In this document: positions 1 to 8,454 of the stretch, piece by piece
Position numbering within the stretch: position 1 is the first letter of the stretch
Layout: each line of letters opens with the position of its first letter
DNA from: Planctomycetota bacterium
GTDB lineage: Bacteria; Planctomycetota; Planctomycetia; Pirellulales; Pirellulaceae
Direction of reading: 5' to 3'
Assembly: GCA_029259935.1 (NCBI GenBank)
Contig: JAJDEH010000143.1
Coordinates: 1 to 14,457, forward strand
Length of the DNA stretch: 14,457 nucleotides
The notes under the pieces: model-generated
The model's input: the letters and a program-made list of their open reading frames with translations, nothing else
Databases searched by the model: none
Told to the model about the DNA's origin: nothing
Translations under genes and position numbers: made by a program

Positions 1-1117
1 CATGATCGCGTGCTGGCGGTGGCATTAAATTATGGTGTGCGCGGCACGGACCGATTCGCCAACATTGGACCGCAGTGGCTCGAAGCCAGACCGACGGTCG
101 CACCCGGCGAATTGGTCGGCAAGAACGTCGCCAACTTTATCGACGTCCGCGGCACGGCCCTGCACTACTCCGCGAGCGGTGTCAAAGTATCCAAGACCGG
201 CGACCGCCACGATCTAGCTGTCACGCAGCAATACTCCTCACTAGTCATGCCGGCGCACATCGCGCCGCATGGAGGCGAAGTGCGACATCTGGTTCAGCAT
301 ACGACGCTGTCGGAGTTTGCCAAGAATCCCGAGGCCGGAGCGCCGCATGAACATGATCACGGCGACACGCAGCTCTGGCCCGAAGACCACCCCAAGGACG
401 GTCACTGGTGGGGCTTGGCCATCGATCTCAACAAGTGCACCGGTTGCTCGGCGTGCCTGATTGCTTGCCAATCTGAAAACAACGTGCCGGTTGTTGGCAA
501 GGATGAGGTGCGGCGGCAGCGGGAAATGCACTGGATTCGGATCGACCGCTATTACTCGGGCGAAGGCGACGACGTGGATGTATTACATCAACCGATGATG
601 TGCCAACACTGCGACAACGCGCCGTGCGAAACTGTCTGCCCCGTTCTGGCGACCGTGCACAGCGAAGAAGGGCTCAACGAACAGGCATACAACCGCTGTG
701 TCGGAACCCGTTACTGCGCCAACAACTGCCCCTACAAGGTCCGCCGCTTCAATTGGTTCGACTACTTACACGACGACGACATGCAAAACTTGGCGCTGAA
801 TCCCGACATCACGGTGCGGACCCGCGGGGTAATGGAAAAGTGTTCGATGTGCGTGCAGCGCATTGAGGACGGCAAGTTGGAAGCCAAGAGACGCGGCGAA
901 TCGCTGGCCGACGGAGACATCCAGACGGCCTGTCAACAATCTTGTCCCGCACAGGCGATTGTGTTCGGCGACATGAATGATCCAGAAAGCGGGCTCCGCG
1001 AGGACTTGGAAAATCCGCGAGCCTATCGCGTGCTGGAAGAGTTTAACTTCAGGCCGTCGGTGTCGTATTTACGAGTGGTAAAGAATCGCGAAGAAGAGGA
1101 CGAAAAAGGGAGCCAGC

Positions 1118-1125
<8 letters not shown>
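1..1125 (+). CDS. actB: Alternative complex III iron-sulfur subunit ActB, C-terminal part (5' end outside window)
   Basis: The reading frame is open from base 1, so the gene starts left of the window; 374 residues are visible. In ACIII, ActB joins a catalytically inactive molybdopterin-oxidoreductase-like domain to a ferredoxin-like Fe-S domain and relays electrons from the quinol-oxidising membrane part towards the haems. Visible residues 1 to about 80 fit the end of the large domain. From about residue 137 comes the Fe-S domain: [11 protein letters not shown] (first Cys codon at 436), [24 protein letters not shown], then a late CSMC paired with CQQSC. In the third motif the usual second Cys is Thr, which fits the single [3Fe-4S] cluster known for this subunit beside three [4Fe-4S]. 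The stop overlaps actC by 8 bp. Assignment is firm because actC, D, E and F follow in canonical order; the missing N-terminus cannot be judged. Confidence 0.95.
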
Positions 1126-2505
<1,380 letters not shown>

Positions 2506-2509
<4 letters not shown>

Positions 2510-3048
2510 GCGATCGCGTATTATTGGCGACATTCGAACACGAAGACGACCTGCTGGCGGCCACCAAAGCGGTCCACCATCAGGGACTGTCGATCGTCGA
2601 TGTCTTCACGCCGTACGCAGTCCACGGACTCGACAAGGCGATGGGGCTACGGCCGTCTCGTTTAACTTGGGTTTGCTTCATCTGCGGAATGGTGGGTGCG
2701 CTGGGCATGTTGTGGTTCGAACATTGGACGGCTTCGGTCGATTGGGCCGTCGATGTGGGCGGTAAGCCGTGGAATTCGTTGCCCTCCGACGTCCCCGTGG
2801 CCTTCGAGGCCGCCGTGCTGCTGGCCGCTTTCGGCAGCGTGTTCGCGTTGTTTGCCGTGTGCCGCCTGTTTCCCGGCCGCCGCGCCTGCGTTGTCGATCC
2901 GCGCGCGACGGACGACCGGTTCGTGATGGTCATTGACGAAACCGACGCCGCCTTCGACGTGGCCGCCGTCAAGCAAATGCTGACCGAGTTTCACGTCGTG
3001 GAAACCGAGGAAAGACTCAATTTCGAAAGTAGCACGGAAAAATGCTAA
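2506..3048 (+). CDS. actD: ACIII subunit ActD (DUF3341 family)
   Basis: 180 residues. The frame is open further upstream (to 2323), but ATG 2506 gives the start typical of the family ([17 protein letters not shown]), has GAGGAG at 2492-2497 with 8 nt spacing, and overlaps the actC stop as ATGA. Residues 1-50 form a soluble alpha/beta-like domain ([18 protein letters not shown], then [16 protein letters not shown], characteristic of DUF3341). Two hydrophobic helices follow at about 55-74 and 104-126. The [13 protein letters not shown] stretch at the second helix is a strong family marker. A soluble C-terminal tail of about 50 residues follows. ActD has no redox centre; in ACIII structures it packs beside ActC and ActF at the cytoplasmic side of the membrane. 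The stop lies inside the start of actE (7-bp overlap). Confidence 0.93.
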
Positions 3049-3800
3049 GTCGAACCAACATTGTGTTGCTGATACTGTTGGTCGCCGTGGTTGCCGCCTC
3101 GGCGGTCGGCCACGTTGATCATTCGAAGCCGAACTTCGAAATCTGGCCGGACATGAAATACTCACCGGCTTGGTCGGCGTTTTCAGAAAATCCGAATTTT
3201 CCTAACGGAATAACCTTGCAACGGCCGGTCATGGGAACCATTGCCCGCGGCGAACTGCCACTGCACTACACAGCCACCAAGGAAGATGCTGCTCGCGCGG
3301 GCGAAGAGATTCAAAATCCGTACAGTCCGGATCCCGCCGAGAGCGCTAGCCAGCCAACCAACACCACCGAGGAATTGGGCCCGGCACCGGATTCCAAAAA
3401 CAAAGGCTCAGCCGATGACGACGAAGCCGCGATCAAAGAGAAGGAACGCCAAGCGGTCGAACTAGCGATCCAGGCATCTGTTCAACGCGGCGGCGAGGTC
3501 TATCGGATCTATTGCATCACTTGTCATGGCACGAGTGGAGCGGGCGACGGTCCGGTCACGAAACGCGGATTTCCGCCGCCCCCGTCGCTGTTAATTGGCA
3601 AATCGCGCCAAATGAAAGACGGCCAGTTGTTTCACATCTTGACGTATGGCCAAGGCAGCATGGCACCCATGTCAGCCCAGTTGTCGCGAGATCGGCGATG
3701 GGATGTAATTAACTTCGTGCGCGACATGCAGAAAAAAGCTCCTGCTTCAGTGCCGCCGCCGAAGACCAATCCGGAATCCGAAAACACCAAGGAGACGTAG
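3042..3800 (+). CDS. actE: ACIII monohaem cytochrome c subunit ActE
   Basis: 252 residues. An N-terminal hydrophobic segment (about residues 6-23) serves as signal peptide or membrane anchor; there is no lipobox cysteine after it. Residues 30-75 (SKPNFEIWPDMKYSPAW, then RPVMGTIARGELPLHY) match the conserved region that precedes the haem domain in ActE proteins. The haem site is C158-I-T-C161-H162, with a likely axial Met in GSMAPM (M207 or M210). Residues about 80-145 form a charged, low-complexity linker rich in D, E, K, S and P, and the last 20 residues are proline-rich. The product passes electrons from the pentahaem ActA to a soluble cytochrome or oxidase on the periplasmic side. It overlaps actD by 7 bp; the ribosome-binding site is weak, consistent with coupling to actD translation. 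Confidence 0.92.
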   Translation: MLSRTNIVLLILLVAVVAASAVGHVDHSKPNFEIWPDMKYSPAWSAFSENPNFPNGITLQRPVMGTIARGELPLHYTATKEDAARAGEEIQNPYSPDPAESASQPTNTTEELGPAPDSKNKGSADDDEAAIKEKERQAVELAIQASVQRGGEVYRIYCITCHGTSGAGDGPVTKRGFPPPPSLLIGKSRQMKDGQLFHILTYGQGSMAPMSAQLSRDRRWDVINFVRDMQKKAPASVPPPKTNPESENTKET

Positions 3801-3805
3801 TAGCC

Positions 3806-3994
3806 ATGCCGATCAACGATCCACTTGCCAAACCGAAGGACTCCTTTGAATCCTTGATTGCCCAGCTCAGTTCGCCCGATTCGCCGGTCGGAATTGATGC
3901 CAAGTACACACATGCCGTCATAATCGACTACCTGCGACAGATCGCGGGCCGTATCGATGAGATTGAAAGGCGGCTGGACCAACAACAAGATTGA
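3806..3994 (+). CDS. Small hypothetical protein encoded between actE and actF
   Basis: 62 residues, starting at an ATG with GGAG at 3791-3794 (11 nt spacing), five bases after the actE stop. I do not recognise a named family. The protein is soluble: no signal peptide and no hydrophobic helix. Residues 1-25 look flexible (MPINDPLAKPKDSFESLIAQ). Residues 36-62 (THAVIIDYLRQIAGRIDEIERRLDQQQ) should form an amphipathic helix with regular hydrophobic spacing, possibly a short coiled coil. Position inside an ACIII operon and on the same strand suggests a cytoplasmic accessory, assembly or small peripheral subunit, but nothing in the sequence shows this directly. The same DNA could instead be an untranslated spacer; the good start context and the 5-base gap argue against that. 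Confidence 0.7.
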   Translation: MPINDPLAKPKDSFESLIAQLSSPDSPVGIDAKYTHAVIIDYLRQIAGRIDEIERRLDQQQD

Positions 3995-4026
3995 CCGCGC
4001 GTGGCCCGATCGCACGTGGGCGGACT

Positions 4027-4030
4027 GGAG
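4027..4030 (+). promoter_or_regulatory. Ribosome binding site that fixes the actF start
   Basis: GGAG lies 10 nt before ATG 4041. The only earlier in-frame ATG, at 3957, overlaps the preceding small gene by 38 bp, lacks such a site, and would add 28 polar residues not expected before the first membrane helix of ActF. Confidence 0.55.
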
Positions 4031-4040
4031 TGAGTTTTCG

Positions 4041-5231
4041 ATGACGACGCCGTATTCAACACGGAATCAGCAGCGCAGCTTGGCCGGAATGATCCTCGTT
4101 TGCGCACTAGTGCTGGCCGCCGGTGTTTGGCTCGCGCCGGATCGCACGTGGAGCAATCTGCTGGTAGCCGCGTTTTACCTGCTCACACTCGGACTAGGCG
4201 GGGCCGTCTTCGTGGCGCTCACCTACGTTACGGGAGCCGGCTGGCATGTCGCTTTCCGCCGCATTCCAGAAACGCTGGCCAAGACTCTTCCGCTGGCCGG
4301 CGGGGCGATGATTCTTGTCCTGTTCGCGCGAGCCAGCGCCTACGGATGGAGTCACGGCGAAGGCGATGCGGGGACGTTTTGGTTCAAAGAGATATGGCTG
4401 ACGCCCGCGTTTTGGCTCATTCGCGCCGTGATCTACATCGTGGCATGGAGCTTCTTGTCGCGGTTGCTTGTTACTCGTTCGCAACAGCAAGACGAGACGG
4501 GCGATGCCACTCTGACACGAGGTAACGTGCGCCTGTCGGCTCTGTTTCTCGCGGTCTACGCGGTCACATTTTCGCTGGCCAGCATCGATTGGATCATGGC
4601 GCTGGATCCCTTGTGGTTCAGCACCATGTGGGGAGTCTACAACTTCTCGGGGATGATCCAGGCCGCTCTGGCCGCCGTGATCATACTCGGCCTGGTGATG
4701 CGGGCTCCGGGCGGGCCGCTGCAGGGAATCTTTAGGGACGAACATCTGCATGACCTCGGCAAACTGCTGATTGGATTCAGTTGTTTCTGGATGTACATCT
4801 GGTTCAGCCAATATATGCTGATCTGGTACTCGAATATTCCGGAAGAGACGTCGTACTTCATCCACCGCATCCATGGTTCCTGGGGGCCAGTCGTGGTCCT
4901 GTCGATCATCCTCAACTGGATCGTCCCGTTCTTCGTGCTGCTGCCGATGCGGGCCAAACGCAGCGCCGGCGTCATGATGAAGGTCGCCGGCGTGGTGCTG
5001 ATCGGCCGCTGGGTCGATCTGTACTTGATGGTCTTCCCGTCGGTTGGGGCAACAGGCGCTAGTGAAACAAAGCTCTTCGAAGCTCCAGTCTTCGGGTTAT
5101 GGGAAGTCGCCGGGATCGGTTGCCTAGCCGCGGTGACGGGGCTGCTCGTGATCCGCTGCTTCGCGGCAACGAATCCGGTCCCGAAGCAGGATCCGTACTT
5201 GTCCGAAAGCCTGCACTACCACGCGGGATGA
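4041..5231 (+). CDS. actF: ACIII membrane subunit ActF (second NrfD-like membrane subunit)
   Basis: 396 residues from ATG 4041, chosen over an in-frame ATG at 3957 because of the GGAG site and the lack of overlap with the upstream gene. About ten hydrophobic helices are visible, the first near residues 15-35. Family markers include TFWFKEIWLTPAFWLIRA, SIDWIMALDPLWFSTMWGVY, the HLHDLGKLLIGFSCFWMYIWFSQ region (around positions 4744-4808) and IPEETSYFIHR, all recurring in ActF and its relatives. In ACIII structures ActF mirrors ActC in the membrane and has been discussed as a route for proton movement. It is the last recognisable act gene here: 105 bp later comes an unrelated sulfatase, not the usual oxidase or SCO genes often found behind actF. 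No clear terminator follows. Confidence 0.93.
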   Translation: MTTPYSTRNQQRSLAGMILVCALVLAAGVWLAPDRTWSNLLVAAFYLLTLGLGGAVFVALTYVTGAGWHVAFRRIPETLAKTLPLAGGAMILVLFARASAYGWSHGEGDAGTFWFKEIWLTPAFWLIRAVIYIVAWSFLSRLLVTRSQQQDETGDATLTRGNVRLSALFLAVYAVTFSLASIDWIMALDPLWFSTMWGVYNFSGMIQAALAAVIILGLVMRAPGGPLQGIFRDEHLHDLGKLLIGFSCFWMYIWFSQYMLIWYSNIPEETSYFIHRIHGSWGPVVVLSIILNWIVPFFVLLPMRAKRSAGVMMKVAGVVLIGRWVDLYLMVFPSVGATGASETKLFEAPVFGLWEVAGIGCLAAVTGLLVIRCFAATNPVPKQDPYLSESLHYHAG

Positions 5232-5263
5232 GTCTCCGAGCGGTCGTCAATGCCGTTAGTTCC

Positions 5264-5292
5264 TCGCAACCGGCCGCGCGCCTGGCTACACT
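5264..5292 (+). promoter_or_regulatory. Possible weak promoter for the sulfatase gene
   Basis: A TACACT hexamer at 5287-5292 matches the sigma70 -10 box at four of six positions. The -35 candidate 17 bp upstream (TCGCAA, 5264-5269) is poor. The site sits in the short actF-sulfatase gap, where a promoter would be needed if the sulfatase is transcribed separately. Low confidence; read-through from the act operon is equally possible. Confidence 0.25.
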
Positions 5293-5325
5293 AGTGGGAG
5301 AATCATTCCCGCTAGATGTCTGTTT

Positions 5326-5329
5326 GGAG
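5326..5329 (+). promoter_or_regulatory. Ribosome binding site favouring a GTG start for the sulfatase
   Basis: GGAG lies 7 nt before GTG 5337. The alternative ATG at 5316 has its nearest purine-rich site (GGGAG, 5296-5300) 15 nt away, which is too far for efficient initiation. Confidence 0.5.
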
Positions 5330-5336
5330 CCTTCAC

Positions 5337-6767
5337 GTGAGAACCTACACCGGCCTGCTCTTGTTGCTGTTTTCCTGTGCGAACCTTAGCGTGCTTTGCG
5401 CGGCGGATGCCAAGCCCAACATCGTGCTGGTCATGGCCGACGATCAAGGCTGGGGCGACATGGCTTATAACGGCCACCCAAAACTGAAGACGCCCAACTT
5501 TGACGAAGCGGCCGCGGTCGGACTGCGGTTCGATCGGTTCTACGCCGCCGCCCCGGTCTGTTCGCCAACCCGAGCCAGCGTCATGACCGGCCGCCATCCG
5601 AATCGGATGGGCGTCTTCAAGTGGGGCTATCCGATGCGGCCGCAGGAAGTGACGATCGCGGAAGTGCTCAAGGAAGCCGGCTATTCGACCTCGCATTTCG
5701 GCAAATGGCATCTAGGTTCTGTCCGCAAGAACAGCCCCGCCAACCCAGGGCGCAATGGATTCGACGAGTGGCTGAGCGCTCCCAATTTTTACGACAACAA
5801 TGCAATCCTTAGCCACAAAGGAAAGGCCGTTGCGACGAAGGGCGAAAGTTCCATTGTCACCGTCGACGCGGCGCTTGATTGGATTCGTGGCAAAGCCGAT
5901 GGCGACCAGCCGTTTTTTGCGGTCGTCTGGTTTGGTTCGCCGCACAGTCCTCATCGAGCAGTCGAGGAAGACCGAGCGCACTACCAGGACGAGTCCGAAA
6001 AGCTGCAACATTTTTACGGCGAAGTCACCGGCATGGATCGAGCCTTTGGAAAGCTGCGTGGCGGCTTGAAGGAACTCGGCATCCGCGACAATACCGTATT
6101 CTGGTACTGCAGCGACAACGGTGCGTTGCCGCGCGTCGGATCCGCTGGCGAGTTTCGGGGAAACAAAGGCCAAGTCTACGAGGGCGGATTACTGGTGCCG
6201 GCCATCCTTGAGTGGCCGTCGCGAATTCCCAAGCCTCGCACCACCGACATTCGCTGCAATACCTCGGACATCTTTCCCACGCTGTTGGAAATTGCCGGCG
6301 TGACGGAAAAGAAGTCACCGCTGCGGGATGGTGTCAGTCTCGTGTCCTTGATCGACGGCAAGTTGAAAACGCGGCCACAACCGATGGGCTTCTGGGACTA
6401 CTCGACGCGCGGCATCTCAACACCGTCGGCCAGATGGATGAGCGACTTGCTGGCGGCGCAGGAAAAAGGCGGCGACCTCGAACCACATGAGTCGAGCCGG
6501 GATGCAGCCAAGCTGCCCAACCCGAAGTATGCGGCAGATCACTTCGAAGGTCACGCCGCCTGGATCGACGGCGACTGGAAGCTGCATCGCATTAAGAACA
6601 AGGGTGATGAAAGGTGGCAGCTTTATAACTTGGCGACCGACCCGAAAGAAACCAAGAATGTCGCCGAAACTGAAAAAGCAACCGTCGAGCGCCTCCGGCC
6701 CCGGCTAAACAACTGGCTACAATCGGTTGTGCGTAGCTTGAACGGTGAGGATTACGCGGCCAAATAG
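5337..6767 (+). CDS. Secreted sulfatase (arylsulfatase type, formylglycine-dependent)
   Basis: 476 residues from GTG 5337 (an ATG at 5316 would add seven). The N-terminus is a signal peptide (RTYTGLLLLLFSCANLSVLC, then AADAKPN), so it should act in the periplasm or outside. It hydrolyses sulfate esters, perhaps on sulfated polysaccharides; the substrate cannot be read from the sequence. Alkaline-phosphatase-fold sulfatase hallmarks are all present: NIVLVMADDQGWGD with the Asp pair for calcium (D35, D36), the CSPTRASVMTGR signature whose Cys75 would be converted to formylglycine, GKWHLG, and the metal-binding CSDNGA (D260, N261) followed by RGNKGQVYEGG. The C-terminal part (WIDGDWKLH, then LYNLATDPKETKN) is typical of the family. 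Length is normal and no key residue is missing. The formylglycine-generating enzyme is not in this window. It may be transcribed on its own. Confidence 0.93.
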   Translation: MRTYTGLLLLLFSCANLSVLCAADAKPNIVLVMADDQGWGDMAYNGHPKLKTPNFDEAAAVGLRFDRFYAAAPVCSPTRASVMTGRHPNRMGVFKWGYPMRPQEVTIAEVLKEAGYSTSHFGKWHLGSVRKNSPANPGRNGFDEWLSAPNFYDNNAILSHKGKAVATKGESSIVTVDAALDWIRGKADGDQPFFAVVWFGSPHSPHRAVEEDRAHYQDESEKLQHFYGEVTGMDRAFGKLRGGLKELGIRDNTVFWYCSDNGALPRVGSAGEFRGNKGQVYEGGLLVPAILEWPSRIPKPRTTDIRCNTSDIFPTLLEIAGVTEKKSPLRDGVSLVSLIDGKLKTRPQPMGFWDYSTRGISTPSARWMSDLLAAQEKGGDLEPHESSRDAAKLPNPKYAADHFEGHAAWIDGDWKLHRIKNKGDERWQLYNLATDPKETKNVAETEKATVERLRPRLNNWLQSVVRSLNGEDYAAK

Positions 6768-6774
6768 ACCATAA

Positions 6775-6841
6775 ATCTCGCACAAAAGCACAAAGCCACT
6801 AAGGAGCATTGTTTGTTCGCGCCTTAGCGCCTTCGCGTGAG
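6775..6841. repeat. Repeat-like spacer with imperfect stem between convergent genes
   Basis: The 77-bp gap between the sulfatase stop and the convergent aminotransferase stop contains CACAAAAGCACAAAGCCAC, then CTAAGG (6799-6804), and later CCTTAG (6822-6827), its exact inverse complement, with a 17-nt loop. GCGCCTTA is followed directly by GCGCCTTC, giving a short tandem. Similar 'CACTAAGG...CCTTAGCG' spacers recur in planctomycete genomes as I remember them. It may act as a weak bidirectional terminator; no long T run is present. Confidence 0.4.
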
Positions 6842-6844
6842 ACG

Positions 6845-8035
6845 TTACAGCACCGAGGCGATCGCGTTGCAGAGTGGTTCGATGTTGGCCTGGGTCATGC
6901 CGGCGACGTTGATGCGGCCGCTGCCGACGATATAGATCGAATGCTTTTGGCGGAGTTCGTCGACTTGTATCGGCGTCAGGCCGGAGAATGAAAACATCCC
7001 GCGCTGATTGGTGATGAAGAAAAAGTCACGCTCAGGCGCTTTGTCTTTCATCGTATTAACGAACAGCTCGCGCATGCCGTTGATCCGCTGGCGCATATCC
7101 GCCAATTCCACTTCCCACCCATCGCGAAGTGAGTCGTCGCCGAGGATTTTGGCAACGATGGCCGCGCCGTGTTTGGGTGGATTCGAGTAATTCGCGCGAA
7201 CACATTTCTTGGCGTGGCTAAGCGCGGCTTGAGCGGCGTCTGGCGCGGAAGCGGTGATCGTCAGGCCGCCAACCCGCTCGCCGTACAAACCGAAATTCTT
7301 GGAGAACGAGTTGCAAATCAGCATTTCGGGGTTGGCTTGGCACATGCGCAGCAAGCCTTGCGCGTCTTGGTCGAGGCCGTCGCCGAATCCTTGGTAAGCA
7401 AAGTCGACCAGCGGTAGCAAGCGTCGCTCGCTAATCATCTCGGCGATCTGATTCCATTGTCCGGGCGTCGGATCGATCCCCGTTGGATTGTGGCAGCAGG
7501 CGTGAAGACAGACGACATCGCCCGCCGGGATTTCCGATAGCGACTGAAGCATCGCGTCGAAATCGAAGCCGATTCCCGCGGCATCGATATAAGCATATTG
7601 CTTCACCTGCATTCCGGCGGTATCGAAGATGGCCGGATGGTTGGCCCATGTCGGCCTGCTGCACCAGATACTTGCTTGGGGAAATTTACGCCGCACGAAA
7701 TCAGCCGCGACTCGCAATGCACCGGTGCCTCCTGGTGTTTGCAGTGTGACGGCGAGATTTTCCGTGACGGCTGGATGGTCCGCGCCCAGCAACAGTTCAC
7801 GAATGCGTTGCCCGAATTCCGGCATTCCGTCGATGCCCAGATAGCTCTTGTTGGCTTCGTCTTCGAGCAACCGCCGTTCGGCTTCTTTCACGCAGGCCAG
7901 AATCGGCGTCTTGCCGTTCGCGTCTTGGTAAACGCCCACGCTGAGGTTGATCTTGTTGGGATTCGTGTCCTTCTTAAATGCCTCATTGAGACCCAAGATC
8001 GCGTCCGGCGGGGCCATTTCGAGGGTTTCAAACAT
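6845..8035 (-). CDS. aspC: Aspartate/aromatic amino acid aminotransferase (class I, AspC/TyrB type)
   Basis: 396 residues, the same length as E. coli AspC, from ATG at 8035 with AGG at 9 nt spacing; a TTG at 8044 is less likely. It is a cytoplasmic PLP enzyme that moves the amino group of aspartate or aromatic amino acids to 2-oxoglutarate. Residue numbers use the ATG. The PLP-binding lysine is K246 in SFSKNFGLYGERVG. HNPTGIDPT and DFAYQGFGDG hold the cofactor-contacting Asn and Asp. RANYSNPPKHGA carries the arginine (R280) that binds the side-chain carboxylate of dicarboxylic substrates, and R374 in GSGRINVAGM binds the alpha-carboxylate. These motifs are almost those of the proteobacterial AspC/TyrB subgroup. 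Substrate choice between Asp and Tyr/Phe cannot be settled by eye. The gene is alone on its strand: convergent with the sulfatase and divergent from the inositol-phosphate synthase. Confidence 0.94.
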   Translation of the reverse strand: MFETLEMAPPDAILGLNEAFKKDTNPNKINLSVGVYQDANGKTPILACVKEAERRLLEDEANKSYLGIDGMPEFGQRIRELLLGADHPAVTENLAVTLQTPGGTGALRVAADFVRRKFPQASIWCSRPTWANHPAIFDTAGMQVKQYAYIDAAGIGFDFDAMLQSLSEIPAGDVVCLHACCHNPTGIDPTPGQWNQIAEMISERRLLPLVDFAYQGFGDGLDQDAQGLLRMCQANPEMLICNSFSKNFGLYGERVGGLTITASAPDAAQAALSHAKKCVRANYSNPPKHGAAIVAKILGDDSLRDGWEVELADMRQRINGMRELFVNTMKDKAPERDFFFITNQRGMFSFSGLTPIQVDELRQKHSIYIVGSGRINVAGMTQANIEPLCNAIASVL

Positions 8036-8105
8036 GATTTTCAACCTGTAAAAATTACGCTATTTGTATCCGTGAGGAAAAGCTGCCCGGCTCCTCCCTC
8101 GACCG

Positions 8106-8121
8106 ACGGGCTTACGCCCGT
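8106..8121. repeat. REP-like palindrome
   Basis: ACGGGC (8106-8111), TTAC loop, GCCCGT (8116-8121): a perfect 6-bp stem with a tetraloop, followed by GGCTACATGC. The same core with a trailing GGCTACA is, to my knowledge, a frequent intergenic motif in planctomycete genomes, so it is probably one copy of a dispersed palindromic repeat rather than a gene-specific terminator. No T run follows. Confidence 0.5.
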
Positions 8122-8256
8122 GGCTACATGCTGCCGCCGTTTCACGGCTTTCAAAACGGCGGACAAATGGTTGCGGTCAAGTTGCGACATCAGCTCTCGT
8201 TGCAACAATTGTTACTCTCGCCGTGAATTCTGGCCACGCACGCTCCGACTCGCTGC

Positions 8257-8286
8257 TTGACGATCCATCTTCTAGCATGCGACAAT
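8257..8286 (+). promoter_or_regulatory. Possible promoter for the inositol-phosphate synthase gene
   Basis: TTGACG (five of six to the -35 consensus) and GACAAT (four of six to the -10) are 18 bp apart. The predicted leader would be about 160 nt, which is long. Low confidence. Confidence 0.25.
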
Positions 8287-8454
8287 AATAGTAGCTCCGA
8301 GGTTCGCTTCCAGATAGCCCCCTCGCACTCGGCCATGGTCGCGTCTGCGAAGCGCTGAGCCACTCGCAAATCTCGCCGCAAACACTCATGCCGCGCGGCT
8401 CCATGCGTCTCGGGCACTCCTTCAACTTTCGTTCACTGAGGACTGTTATTCACT

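Larger units (their letters stand above)
8036..8454. other. 419-bp divergent intergenic region
   Basis: This spacer separates the aminotransferase (-) from the inositol-phosphate synthase (+), so both promoters should lie here. It contains the palindrome listed at 8106-8121 and a mediocre + strand promoter candidate: TTGACG at 8257-8262, 18 bp, then GACAAT at 8281-8286. I saw no convincing promoter for the - strand gene. Short open frames on the - strand (within 8177-8425) have no plausible composition or start site, so I do not call a gene. The rest shows nothing I can name. Confidence 0.6.

Noticed and set aside
7598..8260. 220-codon open frame on the + strand
   Set aside because: Mostly antisense to the 5' half of the aminotransferase and runs into the spacer; no start signal or domain.
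8177..8425. Two overlapping small - strand ORFs in the divergent spacer
   Set aside because: Low-complexity composition, no ribosome site, no resemblance to a family.
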